64,000 nt of DNA from JAJFFW01 sp038534195 (GTDB lineage Bacteria > Pseudomonadota > Alphaproteobacteria > Caulobacterales > Parvularculaceae), in the NCBI GenBank assembly GCA_038534195.1, contig JBCAXE010000008.1:1-64000 (forward strand), given 5' to 3'. Below are positions 1 through 7,956 of this stretch, piece after piece; position 1 is the stretch's first letter; each line of letters starts with the position of its first letter. The notes under the pieces were generated by a model that was not told where the DNA came from, ran no database searches, and saw only the letters and a program-made list of their open reading frames with translations. The translations under genes and the position numbers were made by a program.

Positions 1-86
1 ATTATTTGTCGATCGAGGAAATTGAATGTGTAGACTGCCGTCAACATGAGGAGAGCGTACACTCGATACGCACCACTCGAGTCTTT

Positions 87-108
87 CAAAACGGGAGCTG
101 TTGCTCCC
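87..108 (-). terminator. Rho-independent terminator of the small lipoprotein gene
   Basis: Read on the minus strand, GGGAGC, loop AACA and GCTCCC form a 6-bp GC-rich stem followed by GTTTTG. It lies just past the stop of the lipoprotein gene that ends at 119, which is the expected place. Confidence 0.65.
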
Positions 109-118
109 TCCTGCGCGC

Positions 119-427
119 TCACAGGCGAAACCCGGTGACGCAGCCCGCCGCAGACTTGCCGATGGCGGTGACGGCGCGCGGATTGTCGATATTCATCAGC
201 TCACGCACGGCGCCGAAGGTGGAGTCCTGCCGCGCAACATTGAAGGAGTAGCGGGCGAGATCCTGCAAATCGTCGTCGGTCAGACGCTGATCGAGATCCT
301 CAACCATGCACACCGCCGTTCCTTCGGGGATGCCAATCGCCTGAAAGCGATCTTCAAGCGTCACTTTCACAACCGTCGCGCATCCGGCCAAAGCCGCGGC
401 CCCGACGCCAAGAATAAGTCTGATCAT
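119..427 (-). CDS. Small predicted lipoprotein, unknown function
   Basis: About 102 residues starting at the ATG whose upstream sequence carries GGGAG; an upstream in-frame start at 472 would add 15 charged residues before the signal and is less likely. The N-terminus is a short hydrophobic segment ending in a lipobox-like ALAGC, so the mature protein should be lipid-anchored in the periplasm. Two further Cys follow (in TAVCMV and AAGCVTG). No family recognised. It is followed by a terminator and stands alone. Confidence 0.65.
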   Translation of the reverse strand: MIRLILGVGAAALAGCATVVKVTLEDRFQAIGIPEGTAVCMVEDLDQRLTDDDLQDLARYSFNVARQDSTFGAVRELMNIDNPRAVTAIGKSAAGCVTGFRL

Positions 428-818
428 CCGCCACTCCCATCGGCCGCTGGCGCGCCCGTCATTGCTTTTCAATTATGCCGTGTGGAATCATGAATAAGAT
501 CACGGCTATAAGCAAGTCATGATCGCCGACGAAGCTGCGCGCGGTGCGGTGCACCACGTCGTTTTCTTTAGGAAGCGGCGCCGAAGGCGCGTAGGCGAAG
601 CGCTGATCGTGGCGACGATTGGCTCGTCGCGTGCATCGACAGGCCCGCTCCCTCTCCTCTCGCCCTTGTTAGGAAATATCAACCCGTCGGAACTCCCCGT
701 CCAGGCGAAGATCCAAGCATGAAGTTTTCTTCAATCGTCTTATTCGCAGTTTCGTAATTTTTTACTGAATTATTTCGCTGTCAGTAAAATGACTTCATGA
801 AAAAATAAAACAAACTGT
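428..818. other. Intergenic stretch without a supported gene
   Basis: Short open frames occur, but none has a convincing ribosome site or recognisable protein. The part from about 730 to 820 is clearly more AT-rich than the surroundings and borders a transposase relic, so it may be debris from an old insertion. Confidence 0.4.
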
Positions 819-926
819 TCATTTGGAGGCGCTCTTCGGCGTCGCAACGCCACGCGTGTCAGTCGGCAAATACGGGGCAATTTTCGCGAACTGCTCATTC
901 GTCAGCCAGAAAAAAGGCTTGCTCAT
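819..926 (-). pseudogene. N-terminal relic of an IS5-family transposase
   Basis: The minus strand encodes 35 residues beginning MSKPFFWLTNEQFAKI and continuing APYLPTDTRGV before the reading leaves the family pattern and hits TGA. This opening is characteristic of IS5-family transposases, which normally go on for 100-270 residues with the DDE catalytic domain. Nothing of that domain is present nearby, so only the first ~29 codons survive. The ATG is preceded by GGGAGACC, typical of the element end. Function is lost. Confidence 0.7.
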
Positions 927-1075
927 CAATGGTCTCCCTTTAGAAACTCTGAATCACGCTTCGCACTCGGCGCAAATTATTTCATGGGTCCGGGCCCTAG
1001 GACGCCGTCGCCAACGCACGTGCTATATTCGTCAACGCTCGCTTAATCCGGATATCGTGTAACCGGTGGAACCGA

Positions 1076-1309
1076 TCACATAAGTAGTCTTGAAAAATAC
1101 CAAAAGAGCCACATCGTCAGTGCACATATAATTGCGCCAATAAATGATCCGCCCAATCGCAGAAGAAGGCCTAGTTCCGTCACGCTTAGCATTGACCACA
1201 CGAACCAGGCGCCAAACAAAAATGCGGCGAGGATAAAAAGGCGCTCAATGAAACGATCGATCGTCTGATCCAGGCGATTAAGCTTATCGAGTTTTTTCTT
1301 CAAACCCAT
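1076..1309 (-). CDS. Small two-helix inner-membrane protein, unknown
   Basis: 77 residues starting at the ATG with GGAG six bases upstream (TTGGAGAAAAAATG). A basic, amphipathic N-terminal stretch of about 25 residues rich in Lys, Leu and Asp precedes two hydrophobic segments (about residues 24-44 and 50-73). It resembles small DUF-type membrane proteins, but I cannot name a family. A longer frame reaching 1444 adds an unconvincing Cys/Arg-rich leader and is rejected. Confidence 0.6.
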   Translation of the reverse strand: MGLKKKLDKLNRLDQTIDRFIERLFILAAFLFGAWFVWSMLSVTELGLLLRLGGSFIGAIICALTMWLFWYFSRLLM

Positions 1310-1534
1310 TTTTTCTCCAATGCGCCTGCGAGCAATGAACACTTGGAAGACATGATAAATTTCCTGTCGTTGACAAAACGTCAATGGGCATTTGCGTCTT
1401 TGCTCACGCCAACTGAGGGTCTTATAACGGCAATTCCTCGCCATTTCGGGCTTTGAGATTGCGGCTCACTGTCCGCGCCTGCCTAGGCGCCGGAACAGAA
1501 CGTCGCCTCCCAAATCTCGCCCTCGCCTGTTTAC

Positions 1535-1554
1535 ATGCAACATTTTTGTTGCAT
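1535..1554. promoter_or_regulatory. Perfect palindromic operator of the ArsR-type gene
   Basis: ATGCAACA-TTTT-TGTTGCAT is a perfect 8-bp inverted repeat with a 4-nt spacer, ending 8 bp before the ATG of the ArsR-family gene. Its right arm runs into a TATAAT-like TGCATAAT, so a bound dimer would cover the -10 element. Autorepression is inferred from position; ArsR-family proteins typically bind such 12-2-12 or shorter palindromes in their own promoters. Confidence 0.65.
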
Positions 1555-1562
1555 AATGAGGC

Positions 1563-1877
1563 ATGGGCGTTCCGTTCGATCCGACCCTTAGCACACTGTT
1601 CCGCGCGCTCGGCGACGACACACGGCTTTTGATCCTGGATCAGCTGAGAAAGCGGAACGATCAAAGCCTGTTTGAGGTATGCGCGCGCCTTTTCGAGGAG
1701 CATTCCGTAACGTTGACGAGGCAAGCTGTCACCCGGCATCTGAAAACACTTGAGGAAGCGGGATTGATCAGCACGTCATGGCGTGGGCGGACAAAAGTTC
1801 ATTCGCTGACGGCCGCTTGCCTGAATGACACGATCAAGCCGTGGCTGCAGCCATTTTTTAAAAGGGGTACGAAATGA
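1563..1877 (+). CDS. ArsR/SmtB-family winged-helix transcriptional regulator
   Basis: 104 residues. The sequence begins with the family opening FDPTLSTLFRALGDDTRLLILDQL and contains a helix-turn-helix around residues 50-70 (TRQAVTRHLKTLEEAGLI) followed by a wing (SWRGRTKVHSL). The metal-binding ELCVCDL motif of ArsR/SmtB is not present, so it is probably one of the non-metal regulators of the family. Its stop overlaps the start of the VOC gene by ATGA, indicating co-translation and a shared target. The palindrome just upstream is its likely operator. Confidence 0.85.
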   Translation: MGVPFDPTLSTLFRALGDDTRLLILDQLRKRNDQSLFEVCARLFEEHSVTLTRQAVTRHLKTLEEAGLISTSWRGRTKVHSLTAACLNDTIKPWLQPFFKRGTK

Positions 1878-2263
1878 AAATGTACATCAAAAGCGTTTCC
1901 GTCGAGGATCAACAAAAGGCCCTAGACTTCTACACCAAGAAATTGGGCTTTGTCGTTAAGCACGATATTCCGATTGGAGCGCACCGGTGGTTGACCGTCG
2001 TCTCTCCCGATGACCCTGACGGGGTGGAGTTGGGGCTGGAGCCGAATGAACACCCCGCGGTGCGCACTTTTCAGGAAGCGCTAGTGGCCGACGGCATTCC
2101 CTTCACCGCATTCAGCGTTGACGACATCGACGCTGAGGTGAAACGACTTCGGGACGCGGGCGTCCATTTCACGCAACCGCCGATGAAAGCCGGCGGCGCC
2201 ACAATGGCCGTATTCGACGATACCTGCGGCAATCTCATTCAGCTAATCGAACTGGAAGCTTAG
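1874..2263 (+). CDS. VOC-family (glyoxalase-like) protein
   Basis: 129 residues with one vicinal-oxygen-chelate fold made of two beta-alpha-beta-beta-beta halves: first half FYTKKLGFVVKHD with a Glu-containing strand (VELGL), second half with DDIDAEVKRLRDAG and a closing DTCGNLIQLIEL. His, Glu and the terminal Glu could chelate a metal. Members include glyoxalases, dioxygenases and antibiotic-binding proteins; the substrate cannot be read from sequence. Translationally coupled to the ArsR-type repressor, so expression should respond to that regulator's ligand. Confidence 0.8.
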   Translation: MKMYIKSVSVEDQQKALDFYTKKLGFVVKHDIPIGAHRWLTVVSPDDPDGVELGLEPNEHPAVRTFQEALVADGIPFTAFSVDDIDAEVKRLRDAGVHFTQPPMKAGGATMAVFDDTCGNLIQLIELEA

Positions 2264-2397
2264 CATCCGAGCCAAGTGATCGCCTTTGATCGCTAGAAGC
2301 GGCGCTGTTATTTTTCGTTTATGCGCTACGCAAGCAAGCGTAGGGTGATCGCGCTACATAATCCCAATTAAAGGCCAAGTGACAGGTGAAATCGCCC

Positions 2398-3396
2398 ATG
2401 AAAGCAATGATGAGCAATAGCCCCGGCGGACCGGAAACTCTCGCACTAACGGAGTTGGAGACGCCTGATCCGGGTCCCGGTCAGGTACGCATCGCCGTCA
2501 AAGCCGCTGGCGTCAATTTTCCCGATACGCTGATCATTCGCGATCTTTATCAGTTTAAACCGCCCCGCCCTTTTGCGCCGGGCGGCGAAGTGGCGGGCGT
2601 CGTCGAGGCCGTGGGCGACGGGGTCGATACGCTCAACGTTGGCGACCGCGTTCTCGCGGGCGGGATCAATGGCGGTTTCGCCACGCACTTCATCGCCGAT
2701 GCGCCGAAGACAAACAAAATTCCAGACGCCATGCCGTTCGATGAAGCAGCGGCGTTTATGTTGACCTACGGCACGTCTCACTACGCATTGAAGGATCGCG
2801 CTGCGATCAAACCCGGCGAGTCGCTCTTTATTTTGGGCGCCGCTGGCGGCGTCGGCGCAGCGGCGATTGAGCTTGGCAAAACCATGGGCGCAAAAGTGGT
2901 CGCGGGCGTCTCATCAGAAGAAAAAGCCGCCTTCTGCAAAGAACTCGGGGCCGACGAAACGCTCGTTTATCCAACCGGCGAGTTGGACCGCGCCGCGCAA
3001 AAAGAACTCTCAACACAGATAAAAGCGCTGTGCGGCGGCGAAGGCGCCGACGTCGTCTATGACGCGGTGGGCGGCGATTACGCAGAACCCGCCGTCCGGG
3101 CGCTCGCCTGGGAGGGACGGTTTTTGGTGGTCGGTTTCCCCGCAGGCATTCCAAAAATTCCGCTGAACCTGACGCTATTGAAAAGCTGCCAGATCGTCGG
3201 CGTCTTTTGGGGCGCGTTCACGATGCGGAACCCGGCGCGCAATGCGGCGCATGTAGCCGAGTTATTCCAATGGTATACGGACGGTAAGATAAAGCCGCAC
3301 GTCACCGATCATTTTCCGCTGGAAAGAGCGGCCGACGCTTTGACAGTCATCGAGACTCGCAAGGCGAAGGGCAAAGTCGTCCTGACCATGGACTGA
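2398..3396 (+). CDS. NADPH:quinone oxidoreductase, zeta-crystallin/MDR family
   Basis: About 332 residues of the zinc-free medium-chain dehydrogenase/reductase family. The N-terminal GroES-like half contains GVNFPDTLI and the F-x-PG-x-E-x-AG segment, and the Rossmann half has LGAAGGVGAAAIELGK. The catalytic-zinc Cys is absent, as in quinone reductases. I start at the ATG at 2398 because AGGTGA lies 8 nt upstream; a GTG at 2386 would add four residues. It should catalyse NADPH-dependent reduction of quinones or enones in the cytoplasm. Confidence 0.85.
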   Translation: MKAMMSNSPGGPETLALTELETPDPGPGQVRIAVKAAGVNFPDTLIIRDLYQFKPPRPFAPGGEVAGVVEAVGDGVDTLNVGDRVLAGGINGGFATHFIADAPKTNKIPDAMPFDEAAAFMLTYGTSHYALKDRAAIKPGESLFILGAAGGVGAAAIELGKTMGAKVVAGVSSEEKAAFCKELGADETLVYPTGELDRAAQKELSTQIKALCGGEGADVVYDAVGGDYAEPAVRALAWEGRFLVVGFPAGIPKIPLNLTLLKSCQIVGVFWGAFTMRNPARNAAHVAELFQWYTDGKIKPHVTDHFPLERAADALTVIETRKAKGKVVLTMD

Positions 3397-3424
3397 TCAG
3401 GAGACCTGCAACAGGTTTCCTGAT
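3396..3424. terminator. Hairpin between convergent genes, probable bidirectional terminator
   Basis: ATCAGGAGACCTG, loop CAA and CAGGTTTCCTGAT form a 13-bp stem with one G-T pair. It overlaps the last base of the oxidoreductase stop and faces the convergent lipoprotein gene. There is no strong T tract on either side, so efficiency is uncertain. Confidence 0.5.
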
Positions 3425-3448
3425 GGGTTCACGGTTAAATATCGCCGA

Positions 3449-3841
3449 CTAAAGTCCGTCAGGTCCGTGCGAATCGAAACACTGCCGAATGCAGGCATTG
3501 GCGGCGTCGGTCGCGTCGCGCATACACTGACTTGTCGGCGATTGATCCTCGCAGTTTTCCCGGCGTGCTTTTGCGGTGTCCGTACATGTATTTGAACAGT
3601 TGGAGAATCCCACATCATAGGTATTCTCCCAGAACTCGTCCGCTTCGAAAAAATCCTTAAGCGCTGAGTCCATAAATATGGAGGATGCGCGTCCCTTCGC
3701 CTTCAGGTCCGCGACTTTCGCTTCAAGCTTTTCATTTTCAGCGCGCAGTTCATCAATCTCTTGGGACGACCCCGGGTCGCCGCCGCCGCAACCCGCCAAC
3801 AGAAATGAAAGTGAAAGGACGGCCGCCAAATTTTTCGCCAT
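3449..3841 (-). CDS. Small lipoprotein with coiled coil and Cys-rich tail, unknown
   Basis: 130 residues. Signal peptide with lipobox LLAGC (Cys18) followed by a Gly/Asp linker, then a heptad-rich helix of roughly residues 28-50 (EIDELRAENEKLEAKVADLK) that should form a coiled coil. The C-terminal half carries six Cys spaced C-x3-C, C, C, C-x3-C, suggestive of disulfides in the periplasm. No family recognised. GGGGGAG precedes the ATG. It stands alone on its strand. Confidence 0.7.
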   Translation of the reverse strand: MAKNLAAVLSLSFLLAGCGGGDPGSSQEIDELRAENEKLEAKVADLKAKGRASSIFMDSALKDFFEADEFWENTYDVGFSNCSNTCTDTAKARRENCEDQSPTSQCMRDATDAANACIRQCFDSHGPDGL

Positions 3842-3998
3842 GTCGATTTCTCCCCCTCTAATGATTAGAGATTTTGAAGCATAACAGCATAAGAGGAAGC
3901 CGCCAAAAAATTCATAGTCGACCTGTGATGTCAGTCACAGCGTGTTGTTACTCTGTAATGAAAGTAATTTGCAGAAGCAGGTCGGTTTAAATCTTCGA

Positions 3999-4469
3999 TC
4001 AGTCCGCAAATCTTCCGCTAGCGACGCCAAAAACGTGGGAAATCGTCTCCCCGTCATCGGCGAGCGGGGCCGTCATGGAGCGGAACAAAATGCGCCGCCC
4101 ATCGCACAACACCAACTCATCATCCCGATGAAAAGGCCCCTGCGCTTTTACCGCGGCCTTAATGTCGAGCGAAGCGCGGTCGAGAAGCGACATCGTCCAA
4201 TCGGGCTCGCCGCTGAGATAAACGTCGGAGAGCTTTGCGAGATTTTGGCCAAGATAAATGAAGTACGGAAAACCGATGCTTTTCTTTAGATCGACAACAA
4301 ACGACCAGTTCCAGTCTTCGCCAAGATCGATGGCGCGCATCTCGCGCCAGGACGGGAACCGCCCTTTCGCGCTGCGCGTCCAGGCGTTTTCAAGACGCCG
4401 GGCCATCCGCCGATCTGAAGGGGGCGCGATGGTGACGCCGTCGAAAAGTTCTGACACTTCGCTTAACAT
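3999..4469 (-). CDS. PAS-domain protein (PAS_5-like), no output domain
   Basis: 156 residues that match the single-domain alphaproteobacterial PAS_5 type: an N-terminal helix with WTRSAKGRFPSWREM, then a WNWSFVVDL / PYFIYLGQNL core and a C-terminal strand pair ending FGVASGRF. No kinase, GGDEF or HTH domain follows, so it probably acts as a stand-alone sensor or accessory factor. No partner is encoded beside it. Ligand unknown. Confidence 0.7.
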   Translation of the reverse strand: MLSEVSELFDGVTIAPPSDRRMARRLENAWTRSAKGRFPSWREMRAIDLGEDWNWSFVVDLKKSIGFPYFIYLGQNLAKLSDVYLSGEPDWTMSLLDRASLDIKAAVKAQGPFHRDDELVLCDGRRILFRSMTAPLADDGETISHVFGVASGRFAD

Positions 4470-4569
4470 GATCCATCCGTCGTCAAAGACTTACGAGAAT
4501 GTTAGGCGGAGATCGTGATTTTGCGGTGTTAGAGGTCCGTAAAATTGTTCGTATGCGGTTAAGTATCCA

Positions 4570-5214
4570 TTAACCATTCTCGATATCGCCAAAAACAACG
4601 AAGCGGAGGTCCCCGCGCCGCGTCGCCTCAAACGGCCAACAGGTGACAAGCGCAAGGCGGGGTTCATCACCATCGAAGACGAGGCCGGATTGGTCGGCGC
4701 GCACTATTTTCGTACCCGTGACGACGAAGGATGTTTGCTTCCCCATCTCATTGACCACGTCAATCCGATCCCCGGCTACAACGTCTTTCAGGAAACGAAA
4801 ATGCGTGTCGCGATGCGCCGCGATAATAGCGAGCCCCGGCTCGCCCGGCGCCGGAGCGCCCGCCATCAGGCCCGGTCCGAAGGCCATGGCCTGACCGCTG
4901 GCGCCGGACAAGACAATCGCCGACTTTTTGAGGCGCGGTGCGGTGACTTTCGCCACCGGCCACACATCCGCCCATGGCCACGGCTTTGCGGCGGCCTCGC
5001 CTTCAAGGGTGCGGGTCCAGGCGCGCGCTAACAACAACTGCGCCATTTCGGCCTTGCCTTTGATGTAAAGACCGCCCGCGAACTCAGCCGCGCCCGCTGC
5101 GGCGATGAGACCAATCAGTAAAAGTAGCGCGAGCTTGCGGGGAGACGTCCGCAAGCCCGCGCCGCTCACCAGCGCCTGCATCGGCAGTTGACGGATGATC
5201 CCGGGGAAGATCAT
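4570..5214 (-). CDS. Class GN sortase (proteobacterial marine type)
   Basis: 214 residues: a cytoplasmic N-terminus, one membrane anchor at about 27-46, then a sortase beta-barrel. The catalytic His is in AAHRDTHF (His134), the Cys in LVTCWPF (Cys192), and an Arg follows in GDLRFVVFG (Arg204). TCWPF is a hallmark of the class found in Gram-negative bacteria, each normally next to a single VIT/VWA target. Its start overlaps the stop of that target gene by ATGA. It should cleave the LPxxA-like motif of the target at the inner membrane. Confidence 0.9.
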   Translation of the reverse strand: MIFPGIIRQLPMQALVSGAGLRTSPRKLALLLLIGLIAAAGAAEFAGGLYIKGKAEMAQLLLARAWTRTLEGEAAAKPWPWADVWPVAKVTAPRLKKSAIVLSGASGQAMAFGPGLMAGAPAPGEPGLAIIAAHRDTHFRFLKDVVAGDRIDVVNEMGKQTSFVVTGTKIVRADQSGLVFDGDEPRLALVTCWPFEATRRGDLRFVVFGDIENG

Positions 5215-7463
5215 TCGTCGTCGCGCTGTTTCTTCGCCCGCCAGAGAAACGCATGCGGACGGAAGAAGATGAGAAGGGTCAGCGCCAGCAGGAGTAATGC
5301 GGCGCCGTTGATCATCTTGGCGCCGGCGAGCGTCGCGCCTTGCGGCAGGGTGACGCCGCGCACGCCCTGTCCAGCCGGTGCGGCGGCGGTGTCGGCGAGC
5401 GCGAGACGGGATCTAACGAGCGGCGCGAACGACGCTTTGCGTTGCAGCGGCGCCGGCGTCTCGCCGAATACTTTGTCGAAATCCCAGCCTGCGGGCAGAT
5501 TGAGAGGAACAGCTGTTGAGACGACCTCTTCTTCCGCCGGTCGCGACGGCGTCACATCGACCGCAACAAGGCTCGTGACGCGGCTGATCAGGCTGTGGGC
5601 GAGCGCCACTTCGAGGACGCCTTTATCGAGCGCCTCACGATCCGCGCCGGGCCGCACGCGCGCGAGCTCCAGAGACGCAATTTTCTTCCGGGCCCAGAGC
5701 TTGGAGACGCCGGCGCGCGCCGCCGCGCCTTCGAGCGGCAACGCCGCTTTCCATGGCTGGCCGCCTTCAACGCCGGAAACCCAGAGCGTGCCGCGCTCAC
5801 TGTCGGCGCGCGCCGCGACGATCAAGGTCTCGCCCTGATACAAGTCCGGTATCGGCGACGGCCAGGTTTCCGCTTGCACGCCGTCAGGCCATGCGACGGC
5901 GATATCAGTCATCGCCGGCGTTTCAAGTTTTTCAAAGAGCGCGCCCATGCGCATGGCGACTTCTGACACGGCGCCGATATGGGTGAATGCGCCCTGCCCC
6001 AACTCGGCGGCGCGCGACATGAAAAACGAATTCGGCGCGGAGCCGATCCCGACGGTGAAAATCCGTGCATCCCCGCGTGCGGCGGCGATGGTCTCGAACA
6101 GTTGCTGTTCGTCGCCGATGGCGCCGTCAGTGAGAAAGATCACCTGTCTCAGACGTCCGTTGTGATCGATACCCCTGCGCAACGCCGCCTTTAACGCCGG
6201 CAACATCATCGTGCCGCCAGTGGCCTCAAGCCGGGCCACATAGCGCAGCGCAGCACGCAAATTTGCGTCAGTCACGGGCTGCGGGCGCGCAAAGAGTTGA
6301 TCCGTCACGGAGTTGAACTGGATAACGTTAAACGCGTCGCCCGCCTTCAGGCGGTTCAGGGCCAGGGCGAGGCTGTCGCGCGCTTGCCGGATCGACTCAC
6401 CGCCCATCGACCCGGACGTGTCGATCACGAACGTTACTTCGCGCGTCGGACGCTGCGCTTGTGCGTCGAGCGCCGGCGGCGTGATCATCAGGAGATAATA
6501 GGGATCGCCGTCAATGAGCTCCTTGAAAAGAGCCGCTGACGGCGCGGCGCCTGACGCCGGCGTCCACCGCAACTCGAAATCGCGATTGGCGGGCGTTTCT
6601 TCCTCCGACAGAACAAGACTTGCCTTGTCAGGCTCGCGGCGATCGACCGCAATCTTGTGATAGCTTGAAGTGATCTCGCCGATGGGAAAGCCCGCATTAA
6701 TATTCACGCGCAGCGAAACCGGATTAATCGGCCCATTATCGGGGTGCAAAACAGGCGGCGTCAGGCGCGCACGGTCCGGAACCGGGTCGGCTGCGCCCCA
6801 TCCGCCATTATCGCCCAGACTGACATTTTGAATGACCGCAGGCGGATGAAAGCGCGGCGCCACGACCATGGGAAAACGCAAAGAGAATTCGTTATTCTCC
6901 AGGCTGATATTTTCCTGATATTCAATCTGCACGACAATGGTTTCTCCGGGGCCGATATTCGCCACCGAATTTGTAAAAATGTTCGGCCGCTCCTGCTCGA
7001 GAAGGCTCGCTTTCTTGCCGGCCTTTTTCGCGGCTTCATAGATCGCTTTGGCCTTCTTCCGCTCTTCAATGACGCCTTCGATAAACCGGTCGCCGATCTG
7101 CATTTTGAGGGCGTCGACGGCGGCTTCGTCAGGCAGCGGAAAGACATAAATCCCCTCGACCCATCCGTCCGTGATATTTTCAAACCGCTGCGTGACGCGC
7201 GTGCGGGCAATCGGTCCTGATACCGAAATGTCCACATCGGTCGCGAGGCGCGGGGCTTCAACGTAACGCCCGGGCTCAGTTGATTCGAAAAGCAAGGCGC
7301 CCATGGTCGCCTCATCCGGCGTCACAAGGCGCGGCTCGTTCGCCTTCGCCGGCGTCAAAGCCAGGATGACAATAAACAGTCCCGCAAGGAGCCAGCGGCC
7401 GCTGTCGCGAATGACGATGGAAAGCCCCGCATCCGCGGCGGCCGCAATAGAATATGTACGCAT
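5211..7463 (-). CDS. Marine proteobacterial sortase target protein with VIT and VWA domains
   Basis: 750 residues. An N-terminal membrane/signal segment (about 22-41) is followed by a VIT domain (about 60-190, with VFPLPDEAAVD), a VWA domain (about 345-520) with a complete MIDAS start DTSGSMGG, and a C-terminal sorting signal: LPQGAT, a hydrophobic helix, and a basic tail RAKKQRDDE. This is the standard architecture of the dedicated substrate of class GN sortases. The motif LPQGAT departs from the usual LPxTAT by Gly in the fourth place. GGGAGAG precedes the ATG. Function in the envelope unknown; inter-alpha-trypsin inhibitor heavy chains share the domains. Confidence 0.9.
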   Translation of the reverse strand: MRTYSIAAAADAGLSIVIRDSGRWLLAGLFIVILALTPAKANEPRLVTPDEATMGALLFESTEPGRYVEAPRLATDVDISVSGPIARTRVTQRFENITDGWVEGIYVFPLPDEAAVDALKMQIGDRFIEGVIEERKKAKAIYEAAKKAGKKASLLEQERPNIFTNSVANIGPGETIVVQIEYQENISLENNEFSLRFPMVVAPRFHPPAVIQNVSLGDNGGWGAADPVPDRARLTPPVLHPDNGPINPVSLRVNINAGFPIGEITSSYHKIAVDRREPDKASLVLSEEETPANRDFELRWTPASGAAPSAALFKELIDGDPYYLLMITPPALDAQAQRPTREVTFVIDTSGSMGGESIRQARDSLALALNRLKAGDAFNVIQFNSVTDQLFARPQPVTDANLRAALRYVARLEATGGTMMLPALKAALRRGIDHNGRLRQVIFLTDGAIGDEQQLFETIAAARGDARIFTVGIGSAPNSFFMSRAAELGQGAFTHIGAVSEVAMRMGALFEKLETPAMTDIAVAWPDGVQAETWPSPIPDLYQGETLIVAARADSERGTLWVSGVEGGQPWKAALPLEGAAARAGVSKLWARKKIASLELARVRPGADREALDKGVLEVALAHSLISRVTSLVAVDVTPSRPAEEEVVSTAVPLNLPAGWDFDKVFGETPAPLQRKASFAPLVRSRLALADTAAAPAGQGVRGVTLPQGATLAGAKMINGAALLLLALTLLIFFRPHAFLWRAKKQRDDE

Positions 7464-7714
7464 TGGGTGAAACTCTCCCTTACTGGCCCCTCAGCCCGGT
7501 TCGACCCAGGCGCTGATTTGGACCTGCATTACGGCGACAGGCGTTCGCGCTCGCGGCGCACGGGGGGAAATTTTCAGTCGAATTCGTGACGCATCGTCGC
7601 AATTGGACCACGCGGCCATAATTGGCGCTAATTTAAGGGTGACGCGTCCGGCGGCGCGTCCTATGTAACGGTCAGGCGCGCGCCCGCCAAAAAAGGGACA
7701 ATTCAGGAACTGAT
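7464..7714. other. Promoter region between divergent sortase-target gene and microprotein
   Basis: About 250 bp separate the divergently oriented sortase-target gene and the microprotein. I see no clear hairpin or known operator. It must hold both promoters if the microprotein is expressed. Confidence 0.3.
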
Positions 7715-7795
7715 ATGTCGGCTGTATATACAATTCTTATCTTCATCGCCTTTTTCGCGGCCCTCAACCTGCTTGAGAAAGGTCGGATCGACTAA
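7715..7795 (+). CDS. 26-residue single-helix membrane microprotein
   Basis: A short frame opens with ATG preceded by AGGAAC at good spacing (CAGGAACTGATATG). It encodes MSAVYTILIFIAFFAALN followed by LLEKGRID and TAA. One hydrophobic helix of about 18 residues ends in a polar tail with a terminal E-x-GR-x-D pattern. I recall similarly patterned tiny membrane proteins (helix plus NxxExGRxD-like ending) in alphaproteobacteria, but this needs a search. No partner can be assigned; the next gene is the Ca/Na antiporter 160 bp downstream on the same strand. Confidence 0.6.
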   Translation: MSAVYTILIFIAFFAALNLLEKGRID

Positions 7796-7956
7796 CCACC
7801 TCCGGTCTGCGCCAAACGCCCAAACCGTCGATTTTTCGCACTGCAACGCACCTTGCGCTTGCGTTTGACGATGGGTGACGCCATCTCTGCTTATCAAAGC
7901 GCGATCTTGCGCTCGCGTCTGAATCCCAGTCGGATGCGCACTTCACAAGGGGCGCT

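Noticed and set aside
823..1062. 79-codon plus-strand frame with TTG start
   Set aside because: It overlaps the transposase relic on the opposite strand and shows no protein-like features.
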